Positions 1-6,973 of a stretch of 14,529 nucleotides of DNA are shown here, piece after piece; within the stretch, counting starts at the first letter, position 1, and each line of letters opens with the position of its first letter. Origin of the DNA: Paracoccaceae bacterium. Its GTDB lineage: Bacteria > Pseudomonadota > Alphaproteobacteria > Rhodobacterales > Rhodobacteraceae. Both the position numbers and the translations under genes were made by a program. The stretch spans positions 1 through 14,529 of the forward strand of contig SLPP01000108.1 of NCBI GenBank assembly GCA_007131945.1, read 5' to 3'. Under the pieces are notes generated by a model that did not search any database, was not told where the DNA came from, and was given only the letters and a program-made list of their open reading frames with translations.

Positions 1-1052
1 TCGGACCCGCCGAGGACCGAGAACATCCCCTGCTGCGCAGCGAGAAAGCCGAAGCGGTCCGAGCCGGTCTCGGCGCGCAGCGCGGTGGCGAGCGACCGGC
101 GCAGCCCGGCGATGCGGGCGCGCATCCCGTCGAGTTCCTCCAGCCAGTCGGCCTTCATCGCCGGGTCGGTCAGGATCGTGGTGACGACGCGGGCGCCGTG
201 ATCGGGCGGGAAGCTGATCGAGGCGCGGTTGAGCCCGGCGAGCGTCGCCTGCACCGCGGCGCGCTCGTCCTCGGGGCAGAGGATCAGCGCGATCCCGGCG
301 CGTTCGCGATAGAGGCCGAAATTCTTCGCCGCCGAGGCGGCGACGATCACCCGCGGCAGTTTTTCGGCGAGATGCCGCAGCCCGGCCGCATCCGGCTCGA
401 CCCCCGCGCCGAACCCCTGATAGGCGATGTCGACGAAGGGCGTGAGCTCGCGCTCGGCGAGGAAATCGGCCATCGCCGCCCAGTCCTGCGCGGTGAAATC
501 GGCGCCCGTGGGGTTGTGGCAGCAGCCGTGCAGCAGCACCACGTCGCCGGGCTTGGCGCCGTTGAGGTCTGCCATCATCCCGGCGCGGTCGAGCGCGCCC
601 TCGCCGGCGTCGTAGTAGCGGTAGCTTTTCTGGTCGAGCCCGACGACGCGCGCGAGCAGCGTGTGGTTGGGCCAGGTCGGGGTCGAGATCCAGACCGTGG
701 CCTGCGCGTTGGCGGTCCGGATCAGCTCCATCGCCAGCCGCACCGCGCCGGTGCCGCCGGTGGCGGCGGCGGCGGCGATCTGGTCGTCGGGCACGGTATC
801 GGCCAGGAGCAGCTTCGCCATCGCGCGGTGAAACTGCGCATCGCCGGCAAGCGCGGTGTAGGTCTTGGTCTCCTGCGTCTTCAGCAGATGCGCCTCGGCC
901 GCCTTGACCGCGCGCATCACCGGCGTGTTGCCGGCGTCGTCGCGATAGACGCCGACGCCGAGATCGACCTTGTCGGCGCGCGGGTCGTCGCGGAACATCT
1001 GCATCACCTGCAGGATCGCGTCGGGCGGGGGCGCGGTGAGGGACTGGAACAT
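1..1052 (-). CDS. Aspartate/aromatic amino acid aminotransferase (class I, AspC/TyrB type), 3' end missing
   Basis: PLP-dependent transaminase of the aspartate/aromatic (subgroup Ib) type, which moves an amino group between aspartate or aromatic amino acids and 2-oxoglutarate in the cytoplasm. The reading frame runs from ATG at 1052 off the left edge, giving 350 codons. Family members are near 396 residues, so roughly 45 C-terminal residues lie outside. Visible hallmarks are an N-terminal KVDLGVGVYRD block (about residues 28-38), NPTG at 180-183, the PLP lysine K243 in AAKNFGLYRER, and a late QQGMFSVLGG block matching the substrate-binding region near the C terminus. An AAGGAG ribosome site lies just before the ATG. 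It is the third gene of a minus-strand operon, 11 bases after the GNAT gene. Sequence alone does not decide between aspartate and aromatic preference, so I give no symbol. Confidence 0.93.
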   Translation of the reverse strand, partial: MFQSLTAPPPDAILQVMQMFRDDPRADKVDLGVGVYRDDAGNTPVMRAVKAAEAHLLKTQETKTYTALAGDAQFHRAMAKLLLADTVPDDQIAAAAATGGTGAVRLAMELIRTANAQATVWISTPTWPNHTLLARVVGLDQKSYRYYDAGEGALDRAGMMADLNGAKPGDVVLLHGCCHNPTGADFTAQDWAAMADFLAERELTPFVDIAYQGFGAGVEPDAAGLRHLAEKLPRVIVAASAAKNFGLYRERAGIALILCPEDERAAVQATLAGLNRASISFPPDHGARVVTTILTDPAMKADWLEELDGMRARIAGLRRSLATALRAETGSDRFGFLAAQQGMFSVLGGS

Positions 1053-1063
1053 GGGCTCTCCTT

Positions 1064-1630
1064 TCACAGCAGAGGCTGGTGGAAGACGTGATCGCGGGTG
1101 AGCACGCGGGAATGCACCTCGGTGCGGACGGGGACGAAGCCGTAACGCTGGTAGCGGATCAGCGCGCGCGGATGGTCCAGCGTGCAGGTGTTGACGGTCA
1201 TCTTCGTCACCGCCTCGCGGCCCCAGCCGGTGAGGATCGCGCATTGCAGCAGCCAGCTGCCCAGCCCCCGGCCGACCGCCTCGGGCACGAGGCCGAAATA
1301 GGTCAGGTCGCACAGCCCGGCCTCGCGCCAGTCGAGCAGGAAAAAGCCCTGCGGCCAGCCCTGCCCCATCAGCGTGAAGAGCGCGACATCGGGATCGGCG
1401 AGCCAGTCGTCCAGCTTTGCGGCCGGCGCGGCGTGCATGTCGGTCCAGGCATGGTCGCGCCCGACCGCGTCGTAGAGCGCGAGGAAATACCAGCGCGGCG
1501 GCGTCTCGGCGCGCAAGAGCACCGCCTCGCGCCCGACCGGCAGCTTCGGCCAGCCGAAGCGCGGCCGCCCGGTCATCTCGAGCCAGGTGACGCGGTACTC
1601 GACCCGCTCGCCGGCGCGATGGGCATGCAT
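1064..1630 (-). CDS. GNAT family N-acetyltransferase
   Basis: A 188-residue protein of the GNAT superfamily, predicted to move an acetyl group from acetyl-CoA to an amine; the substrate is unknown. The acetyl-CoA pyrophosphate loop is seen as VGRGLGSWLL (about residues 119-128), preceded by a hydrophobic strand CDLTYFGLVP. It is followed by the typical C-terminal segment in which a TLDHPRA...YQRYGFVP stretch forms the last helix and strand. The ATG at 1630 is three bases after the sseA stop. A second in-frame ATG four bases further on is out of frame, so 1630 is kept. The gene lies between sseA and the aminotransferase with almost no spacing, so the three are probably one transcript. Family membership is solid; the role is not known. 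Confidence 0.9.
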   Translation of the reverse strand: MHAHRAGERVEYRVTWLEMTGRPRFGWPKLPVGREAVLLRAETPPRWYFLALYDAVGRDHAWTDMHAAPAAKLDDWLADPDVALFTLMGQGWPQGFFLLDWREAGLCDLTYFGLVPEAVGRGLGSWLLQCAILTGWGREAVTKMTVNTCTLDHPRALIRYQRYGFVPVRTEVHSRVLTRDHVFHQPLL

Positions 1631-1633
1631 GGC

Positions 1634-2500
1634 TCAGCCCTTCTCGATCGGCAGGTCCGGATACATGCCCCATTCCGCCCAGGAGCCGTCATAGAGCGAG
1701 TGCTTGGCGTGGCCCAGACGCTCGAGCGCGAGGCTCAGGATCGCCGCGGTCACGCCCGAGCCGCAGGTGGTGATCACCGGGCGGTCGGGATCGACCCCGG
1801 CCGCGGCAAGGGCGGCGCGCAGGCCGGCCTCGTCCTTCATCGTGCCGTCGGCGTTGAGAAGCTCGCCGAAGGGCAGGTTCAGCGAATTCGGGATACGGCC
1901 GCGGCGCAGGCCCGGGTGCGGCTCCTCGGCCTCGCCGCGAAAGCGACCGGCGGCGCGGACATCGACGATCTGCCAGTCGCCCAGTTTCGAGGCCGCGGCC
2001 ACCTGCGCGACGTCGCGCACCAGCTGCGCCTGGCGCTGCACGGTGATGTGGCGGTCGCGGGTGACCGGCGGCATGTCCTCGAGCGGCCGGCCCTCGGCGG
2101 TCCATTTCGGCAGCCCGCCGTCGAGCACCGCGACATCGGTCTTGCCCATCAGCCGGAAGGTCCACCAGACGCGCGCGGCCGAGAAGATCCCCATCCCGTC
2201 ATAGACCACGACCTGGTGGCCGTCGCCGATGCCCATCGCGCGCATCCGGCTGACGAACTTCTCGACCGGCGGCGCCATGTGTGGCAGTTCCGAACGGTGG
2301 TCGGCGATCTCGTCGATGTCGAAGAAGCGCGCGCCGGGGATATGGCCGGCATCGTATTCGGCGCGCGCGTCGCGGCCCATCCCGGGCAGGTAGTACGAGC
2401 CGTCGAGCACCCGCAGGTCGGGATCACCCAGATGCGCGGCCAACCAGTCGGTCGAGACAAGGGTGCGGGGGTCGTCCGTACGGGTGGGGGCGGCGGCCAT
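1634..2500 (-). CDS. sseA: 3-mercaptopyruvate sulfurtransferase (tandem rhodanese domains)
   Basis: A 288-residue two-domain rhodanese that transfers sulfur from 3-mercaptopyruvate to thiol acceptors or cyanide. The N-terminal inactive domain spans about residues 13-140, with DGSYYLP at 33-39, the Y-D-A-GHIPGA block at 49-57 and YDGMGIFSAARVWW near 100-113. The C-terminal catalytic domain carries CGSGVTA at 246-252, the loop typical of mercaptopyruvate sulfurtransferases rather than thiosulfate rhodaneses (CRxG type), with C246 as the sulfur carrier. The frame stays open upstream to 3505, but that part is antisense to zapE. I chose ATG at 2500 because AAGGAG lies six bases before it. An ATG at 2515 overlaps that ribosome site and lacks its own. 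First gene of the minus-strand operon with the GNAT and aminotransferase genes, divergent from zapE. Confidence 0.94.
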   Translation of the reverse strand: MAAAPTRTDDPRTLVSTDWLAAHLGDPDLRVLDGSYYLPGMGRDARAEYDAGHIPGARFFDIDEIADHRSELPHMAPPVEKFVSRMRAMGIGDGHQVVVYDGMGIFSAARVWWTFRLMGKTDVAVLDGGLPKWTAEGRPLEDMPPVTRDRHITVQRQAQLVRDVAQVAAASKLGDWQIVDVRAAGRFRGEAEEPHPGLRRGRIPNSLNLPFGELLNADGTMKDEAGLRAALAAAGVDPDRPVITTCGSGVTAAILSLALERLGHAKHSLYDGSWAEWGMYPDLPIEKG

Positions 2501-2583
2501 CGGCGGCTCCTTCATCGCGGGCGGGGCGGGTCGCTTCACTGGTAACGGCCGGCGCCGGCGCAGGCAAGGCCGCGCACCGGCGC

Positions 2584-2603
2584 GGGCGGGCTTTTCCCCG
2601 CCC
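2584..2603 (+). promoter_or_regulatory. GC-rich hairpin in the zapE leader
   Basis: GGGCGGG and CCCGCCC form a perfect 7-bp stem (8 bp if C2583-G2604 is counted) around the six-base loop CTTTTC. It lies in the 126-bp divergent region between sseA and zapE, ending 23 bases before the zapE ATG. It could be a structure in the zapE leader or a DNA-level feature of the shared promoter region. There is no T-run after it, so it is not a standard terminator. Function is inferred only from position. Confidence 0.4.
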
Positions 2604-2626
2604 GGGGGCCGCGATAGGAAGGGCGC

Positions 2627-3724
2627 ATGCGGCGCAGCCTGACCGAGATCTACGACGCGCATGTGGCCGAGGGCCGGGTCCGCCCCGATGCCGCGCAGCG
2701 CGGCGTGCTGCCCCGGCTGGAAGAGCTGCGCCGCCGGCTGGAAGCGCCGCCGGCGAGGAAGCGCCTGCTCGCCGGGCTCTTCGGCAAGGCCGCGCCCGAA
2801 GGGCCGCTCGGCCTCTATCTCTGGGGCGGCGTCGGGCGCGGCAAGTCGATGCTGATGGACCTCTTCGCCGAGGCCGTCGCGATCCCGCAGAAGCGCCGGG
2901 TGCATTTCCACGCCTTCATGCAGGAGATCCATGCCGGCATGCATGCCGCCCGCAAGCGCGGCGTCGAGGACGCGCTGGAGCCGGTGGCGCAGGCGGTGAT
3001 CGAGGAGGTGCGGCTCCTCGCCTTCGACGAGATGCAGATCACCGACATTACCGACGCGATGATCGTCGGCCGGCTCTTCGAGAAGCTCTTCGCCGCCGGC
3101 GTGGTCGTCGTCACCACCTCGAACCGGCCGCCCGAGGATCTCTACAAGGACGGCCTGAACCGGGCGCTGTTCCTGCCGTTCATCGCGCTTTTGCGCGACC
3201 GGATGCAGGTGGTCGAGCTGGAAAGCGAGACCGACTACCGCCAGCACCGGCTGGAAGGCGCGCAGGTCTATTTCCACCCCGCCGACACCGCGGCGCGCGA
3301 CGCGATCGACGGGCTCTGGCAGGAGCTGACCGGCGCCGATCCCGGCACGCCGCTGGTGCTGACCGTGCAGGGGCGCCGGGTGGAACTGCCACGCCATCAC
3401 AACGGCGTCGCGCGGGCGGATTTCTGGGAGCTCTGCGGCCGGCCGCTGGGCCCGGCGGACTACCTCGAGGTCGCCCGCGCGGTCCGGGTCCTGATCCTCG
3501 AGCACATCCCGCGGCTCTCGGCGGCGAACTACAACGAGGCCAAGCGATTCGTGACGCTGATCGACGCGCTCTACGAGGCGCGCGTGCGGCTGATCGCCAG
3601 CGCCGCCGACGCGCCCGAGGAGCTCTATCTGGAAGGCGCGGGCGCGTTCGAGTTCGAGCGCACGGCGAGCCGGCTGCGCGAGATGCAGGCCGCCGACTGG
3701 GCGACGGAGCCCGCCGCCGGCTGA
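2627..3724 (+). CDS. zapE: Cell division protein ZapE (AFG1-like ATPase)
   Basis: A 365-residue AFG1/ZapE family P-loop ATPase. In E. coli, ZapE associates with the Z-ring at late division; the mitochondrial relatives take part in protein quality control. The Walker A motif is GGVGRGKS (residues 67-74), Walker B is LLAFDE (130-135) and a sensor-like TTSN follows at 163-166. The family block around AFDEMQITDITDAMI and the C-terminal SAANYNEAKRFVTLIDALYE segment are both present. Length is normal for the family. GGAAGG lies eight or so bases before the ATG. A GATAGG -10-like hexamer overlaps this region, so the leader may be very short. It is monocistronic: divergent from sseA and convergent with the DUF2853 gene, with a strong hairpin downstream. 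Confidence 0.93.
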   Translation: MRRSLTEIYDAHVAEGRVRPDAAQRGVLPRLEELRRRLEAPPARKRLLAGLFGKAAPEGPLGLYLWGGVGRGKSMLMDLFAEAVAIPQKRRVHFHAFMQEIHAGMHAARKRGVEDALEPVAQAVIEEVRLLAFDEMQITDITDAMIVGRLFEKLFAAGVVVVTTSNRPPEDLYKDGLNRALFLPFIALLRDRMQVVELESETDYRQHRLEGAQVYFHPADTAARDAIDGLWQELTGADPGTPLVLTVQGRRVELPRHHNGVARADFWELCGRPLGPADYLEVARAVRVLILEHIPRLSAANYNEAKRFVTLIDALYEARVRLIASAADAPEELYLEGAGAFEFERTASRLREMQAADWATEPAAG

Positions 3725-3768
3725 CCGGCCCCGCGGAACCCTTGCGCGTCATCGGTACGGTGAAAATC

Positions 3769-3802
3769 GATGGGGGGTTCCGACCGCCCGGAACCCCCCA
3801 TC
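3769..3802. terminator. Perfect 13-bp inverted repeat, likely transcription terminator after zapE
   Basis: GATGGGGGGTTCC (3769-3781) and its exact complement GGAACCCCCCATC (3790-3802) flank the eight-base loop GACCGCCC. It begins 45 bases after the zapE stop, in the 219-bp gap between two convergent genes. On the plus strand the stem is followed by TTCCC. On the minus strand it is followed by GATTTTC, so the T-run is better for transcription coming from DUF2853. A bidirectional terminator is the simplest reading. The rest of the gap shows short palindromes (ACACGTGT near 3826, GTCCGGAC near 3864) but no gene. Confidence 0.65.
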
Positions 3803-3943
3803 TTCCCACGTGCCCTTCGCACCACACGTGTAAACTGGTATTGGCCCGGGCCGTCCTGGCCCATGTCCGGACACTGCCAGATTCGGACGCGCCCGGCAAA
3901 CCCGAAATACGCAGGATTTGAGGCAATTACCCCGGTCAGGGGC

Positions 3944-4285
3944 TCAGGCGTAGACCGATTCCCGGCCGAAATGGCGGCAGAGCAGATAGTAGACCACGGC
4001 GCGGTACTTGTTGCGCTCGGACCGGCCGTAGGTCTCGATCACCTTGTCGATCGCGGCGTCGAGTTCCGGCCCGTCCGGCAGGCCCAGTTTCCGCATCAGG
4101 TAGTTCCGCTTCACCGTGACCAGTTCGTGCGGCTGCGTCGCGGCCACGGTATTGGCATCGGCGTCGTAGATCGACGGCCCGCAGCCGATGGTGACCTTGC
4201 GCAACAACTCCATGTCGGGTTCGACCCCGCACTTGCTGCGCAGATCCTCGGCATAGCGCGCAATCAGTTCATCCCTGCGTCCCAT
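3944..4285 (-). CDS. DUF2853 family protein
   Basis: A 113-residue soluble protein matching DUF2853, a small bacterial family with no assigned function. Recognised features are the N-terminal RDELIARYAEDLRSKCG block, the family-typical KVTIGCGPSIYDADA near residues 36-50, VKRNYLMRKLGL in the middle, and the C-terminal YRAVVYYLLCRHFGRESVYA. There is no signal peptide or membrane segment. I chose ATG at 4285 because a GGGAGAG ribosome site precedes it and family members begin here; the frame is open further upstream but without homology. The gene lies 84 bases after sbtB on the same strand, so it may be part of the sbtA-sbtB transcript, although GC-rich hairpins lie in that gap. Confidence 0.88.
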   Translation of the reverse strand: MGRRDELIARYAEDLRSKCGVEPDMELLRKVTIGCGPSIYDADANTVAATQPHELVTVKRNYLMRKLGLPDGPELDAAIDKVIETYGRSERNKYRAVVYYLLCRHFGRESVYA

Positions 4286-4304
4286 GAAATCTCTCCCTGC
4301 AATG

Positions 4305-4323
4305 CGTGGCACCGAACGCCACG
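4305..4323 (-). promoter_or_regulatory. Small hairpin in the DUF2853 leader
   Basis: CGTGGC (4305-4310) pairs with GCCACG (4318-4323) around a seven-base loop, 20 bases before the DUF2853 ATG on the minus strand. It may shape translation or transcript stability in the sbtB-DUF2853 gap. Only the pairing is seen; a function is not shown. Confidence 0.25.
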
Positions 4324-4337
4324 GCGTCAGTCTGCCG

Positions 4338-4355
4338 GCCGGGGCGCCCCCCGGC
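4338..4355 (-). terminator. GC-rich hairpin after sbtB, possible terminator or mRNA-stabilising stem
   Basis: GCCGGGG (4338-4344) and CCCCGGC (4349-4355) form a perfect 7-bp stem with a four-base loop, 14 bases past the sbtB stop in the direction of transcription. No T-run follows (the minus strand continues CGGCCGGCAG), so a classic intrinsic terminator is doubtful. A partial block or a protective 3' stem between sbtB and DUF2853 is possible. Confidence 0.35.
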
Positions 4356-4369
4356 AAGCGCCGTTTCCT

Positions 4370-4681
4370 TCAGAACCGCTCGGCGCGCAGGATATGCGTG
4401 TCGGTGACGCTGACGACGCCGATATGCTCGTCAAGCACCGGAAACAGCGCCTCGAGAAGCGCGTCCAGCCGGTGCGGCGAGATCAGGCAGATCACCGCGA
4501 TCATGCTGAAGGCGCGGCTGACCTGGCCCTCGCGCGTCCAGCGCCCCGAGGCGCCCGAGCCGCCGAGAACCGGCAGGATCGTGTAGCCGGTAACGCCCAC
4601 CTCCTCCAGCGCGCGGGTGATCTGCTTTTCCATCACCGCCTCGATCATCACCTCGACGCGCCTGGCATCGTGCATCTGCAT
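4370..4681 (-). CDS. sbtB: PII-like protein, SbtB-type regulator of the bicarbonate transporter
   Basis: A 103-residue PII-like protein with the ferredoxin-like fold pattern: strand VEVMIEA, helix EKQITRALEEVG, strand GYTILPVLGGSG, a T-loop region (about residues 40-57), strand FSMIAVICLI, helix RLDALLEALFPVLDE, and strand HIGVVSVTDTHIL. In cyanobacteria SbtB is a trimeric adenine-nucleotide sensor that binds and inhibits SbtA. The GYTILP...SG pattern and the position directly behind sbtA support this assignment over GlnB/GlnK, whose uridylylated tyrosine T-loop is absent. The protein ends at HILRAERF without the CGPxGC-type C-terminal loop of many cyanobacterial SbtBs. Start ATG 4681 lies three bases after the sbtA stop, with GGAGG inside the end of sbtA, which indicates translational coupling. 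Confidence 0.85.
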   Translation of the reverse strand: MQMHDARRVEVMIEAVMEKQITRALEEVGVTGYTILPVLGGSGASGRWTREGQVSRAFSMIAVICLISPHRLDALLEALFPVLDEHIGVVSVTDTHILRAERF

Positions 4682-4684
4682 CGC

Positions 4685-5665
4685 TCAGCCTCCGGTCAAT
4701 GTCTGGGCCAGCGCCATGTAGAGCGGGATGCCCAGGGTCAGGTTGAAGGGGAAGGTGATGCCCAGCGCCAGCGTCAGGTAGAGCGCCGGATTGGCCCGCG
4801 GCAGTGCCACGCGCATCGCCGCCGGCACCGCGATGTAGCTGGCCGAGGCCGAGAGCGTCATCATCACCGCGACACCGCCCGCCGAGAGGCCCAGCACGAG
4901 CCCCACCGCCAGCCCGAAGGCCGCGCCGACGAGCGGCATCAGGATGCCGAAGGCGACGACGCCGGGCGTCACCACCCGCCGCGCCGCGCGCAGCTCGCGC
5001 CCGGCGACGATGCCCATGTCCAGAAGGAACAGGCACAGCACCCCCTTGAACGGCGCAACGATGAAGGGCGCGATCTCGGCCATGCCGCGCTCGCCGGTTA
5101 TCCAGCCGATGGCGAAGGCGCCGAGCAGGAGCACGATCGAGCCGTTGAGCAGGATCTCGCGCCAGAGGTCGCTGTCCATCTTTCCGCCGGCACCGCCGCG
5201 CATCGCCAGCCACAGCGCCGAGACGATGGCCGGCGCCTCCATCGCCGCGGCGACGGCGACCATGTAGCCCTCGTGCACGATCCCGCCCGCGGTCAAGAGC
5301 GAGGTCGCGGCGACGAAGGTCACGATCGAGATCGAACCGTAATGCCCCGCCACCGCCGCCGCGTCGAGCACCGAGACCCCGCGCGCCAGCACCCGGATGA
5401 GCGCGAAGGCGACGAAGGGCAGCAGGAAGGAAAGCACCACGCCGGCGAGCACCGCAAGCCCGAGGCTGATATCTGCGCCATGCTGCGCGACGCTGGCCCC
5501 GCCCTTGAAGCCGATCGCGAACAGAAGATAGAGCGACATGCCCTTGGCGATGGCCTCGGGAAAGGTCAGGTCCGACCGCGCCAGCGACGCGGCGACCCCC
5601 AGCACGAAGAACAGGATCACGGGCGAGAGCAGGTTCTGCCCGGCAAGCGAGAGGATCTGGTCCAT
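4685..5665 (-). CDS. sbtA: SbtA-type sodium-dependent bicarbonate permease
   Basis: A 326-residue polytopic inner-membrane protein, almost wholly hydrophobic with about ten helices, matching the SbtA (formerly DUF897) family of high-affinity Na+/HCO3- symporters. Family features visible: an N-terminal LLSPVILFFVLGVAA helix, FAIGFKGG near 50-57, the paired unwound-helix motifs GHYGSISIVTF (about 107-117) and SASASYIAVPAAMR (about 271-284), and a C-terminal TFPFNLTLGIPLY. These two Ser/Gly-rich segments are equivalent positions of the inverted repeat and are expected to line the substrate site. It is shorter than the roughly 374-residue cyanobacterial protein, mainly in the central cytoplasmic loop (GGAGGKMDSD). 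A GGAG site precedes ATG 5665. It is followed at once by sbtB, the known partner. Bicarbonate as substrate is inferred from the family and partner, not proven. Confidence 0.88.
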   Translation of the reverse strand: MDQILSLAGQNLLSPVILFFVLGVAASLARSDLTFPEAIAKGMSLYLLFAIGFKGGASVAQHGADISLGLAVLAGVVLSFLLPFVAFALIRVLARGVSVLDAAAVAGHYGSISIVTFVAATSLLTAGGIVHEGYMVAVAAAMEAPAIVSALWLAMRGGAGGKMDSDLWREILLNGSIVLLLGAFAIGWITGERGMAEIAPFIVAPFKGVLCLFLLDMGIVAGRELRAARRVVTPGVVAFGILMPLVGAAFGLAVGLVLGLSAGGVAVMMTLSASASYIAVPAAMRVALPRANPALYLTLALGITFPFNLTLGIPLYMALAQTLTGG

Positions 5666-5736
5666 CGGAACTCCGCACGACTCGATACCGGATAGCGCCA
5701 GCGCGCGGTCCGGTCCAGAGCCTGCCGCGCCGCCGC

Positions 5737-6909
5737 CTAGAGCCGGCGCAACAACTCGGGCGTCGGCCAGCCGTCGGCGGGCAGGCCCAGCTGCGCCTGG
5801 ATGTCCTGCACCGCGGCACGCGTGTTCGCGCCCAGGATGCCGGTGACGCCGCCGGTATCGAAGCCGCGCGCCTGCAGCCGCCGCTGCAGCTCGCGCATCT
5901 GCTCGCGGTCGAGCCCCGGCTGCGGATTGCCCGCGTCATAGACCGGCGCGCCGTCGAGCCGCGTGGCGAAATAGGCCGCGGTCACGACATAGGTGAAGCT
6001 CTGGTTCCAGTCGAAGAGCACGCGGAAGTTCGGAAAGACCATGAAGGCCGGCCCCCGGTGCCCCTGCGGCAGGATCACCGAGGCGCGCATCGATCCCGCG
6101 GGCAGCGCGCCGTGGCGCGGCTGGACGCCCAGCCGCTGCCACTCGGCCACCGTCAGTTCGGTCCTGAGCCCGGTGCGGGTCAGGTCCAGCCCCGCCGGGA
6201 TGCGCACCTCGTGCAGCCAGGGCTCGCCCGCCCGCCAGCCGTGGTGGCGCAGGAGCGCCGCGCCCGAGAGCACCGCGTCGGCGAGCGAGCGCCTGAGGTC
6301 GATCCGGCCGTCGCCATCGCCATCGACGGCGAGGTTCAGGATGTCGGTGGGCAGCATCTGCACCATGCCGATCTCGCCCGCCCAGGCGCCGGTCGTCGTC
6401 GCCGGGTCGAGCATGCCGCGGCGGTAGAGCTCGATCATCGCCAGGACCTGCGGCCGGAAGAGCTCGGGCCGGCGGCAGTCATGGGCCAGCGTGACCAGCG
6501 CGTTCGCCGTGTTGAAATCGCCCTGGAAGCTGCCGTAGTCGGTCTCGAAGGCGAGGAAGGCGAGCAGCATCGCCGGCGCGACGCCGTATTCGCGCTGCGC
6601 CCGCTCGAAGAGCGCGGCATGCTGCTGGCGCATCCGCTGGCCGCGGGTCAGCCGGTCCTGGCTGATCAGCGCGCGCGAGAAGTCGATGAAGGGCTGGGTG
6701 AAGAAGCCCTGGCCCCGGTCGCGCTGCAGCACCGACTGGTCCTGGCGCACGCTGCGGAAGAAGCGGTCGACCACCTCGCGCGGCTGGCCCTGCGCCACGG
6801 CCTCGGCCTTCAGCCCCTCGACGAAGGCGGTAAACGGCCCGCCGCAGGTCTGCGCGGCGGCGGGGCTGGACGCAACCGCCAGCGCGGCGGCAAGAACGAT
6901 CTGACGCAT
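5737..6909 (-). CDS. Lytic murein transglycosylase (MltB-like) with C-terminal peptidoglycan-binding domain
   Basis: A 390-residue exported enzyme predicted to cleave the MurNAc-GlcNAc bond of peptidoglycan in the periplasm, leaving 1,6-anhydro-MurNAc ends. Residues 1-20 form a Sec signal peptide (MRQIVLAAAL... ending in PAAAQ); no lipobox cysteine is present. The SLT/MltB domain spans about 25-320, with the catalytic glutamate E122 in FLAFETDYGSFQGDFNTAN and the GEIGMVQMLPTDIL block near 178-192. The DGDGDGRIDL loop is typical of this branch. A PG_binding_1 domain (REQMRELQRRLQARGFDTGG...PELLRRL) covers about 336-390. I chose ATG 6909, preceded by GGGAGG; the earlier possible start at 6927 is a GTG without a ribosome site. 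It stands 64 bases after the glutathione transferase gene and 71 bases before sbtA on the same strand. Confidence 0.93.
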   Translation of the reverse strand: MRQIVLAAALAVASSPAAAQTCGGPFTAFVEGLKAEAVAQGQPREVVDRFFRSVRQDQSVLQRDRGQGFFTQPFIDFSRALISQDRLTRGQRMRQQHAALFERAQREYGVAPAMLLAFLAFETDYGSFQGDFNTANALVTLAHDCRRPELFRPQVLAMIELYRRGMLDPATTTGAWAGEIGMVQMLPTDILNLAVDGDGDGRIDLRRSLADAVLSGAALLRHHGWRAGEPWLHEVRIPAGLDLTRTGLRTELTVAEWQRLGVQPRHGALPAGSMRASVILPQGHRGPAFMVFPNFRVLFDWNQSFTYVVTAAYFATRLDGAPVYDAGNPQPGLDREQMRELQRRLQARGFDTGGVTGILGANTRAAVQDIQAQLGLPADGWPTPELLRRL

Positions 6910-6973
6910 TCGACCTCCCGGGGGCACTCCACCGGAAGGCTAGCAAGCGATGCGCCGGGTTCCAAGCGTCGCG

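Noticed and set aside
198..2545. Plus-strand open frames of 297 and 488 codons over the aminotransferase, GNAT and sseA genes
   Set aside because: They are stop-free shadows caused by high GC content; the residues are Arg/Ala/Gly/His-rich with no recognisable domain, whereas the minus frames encode clear enzymes.
2501..3505. Upstream extension of the sseA frame on the minus strand to a 623-residue protein
   Set aside because: The added part is antisense to zapE, has no rhodanese or other family pattern, and the start at 2500 has a good ribosome site and the normal family length.
2281..3921. Plus-strand 546-codon frame overlapping zapE in another phase
   Set aside because: Low-complexity Arg/Ala/Pro/Gly composition; the ZapE frame carries Walker A and B motifs in the same DNA.
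3770..5695. Plus-strand 641-codon frame opposite DUF2853, sbtB and sbtA
   Set aside because: Antisense shadow, rich in Arg, His and Asp without any domain; it would also read through the 13-bp hairpin.
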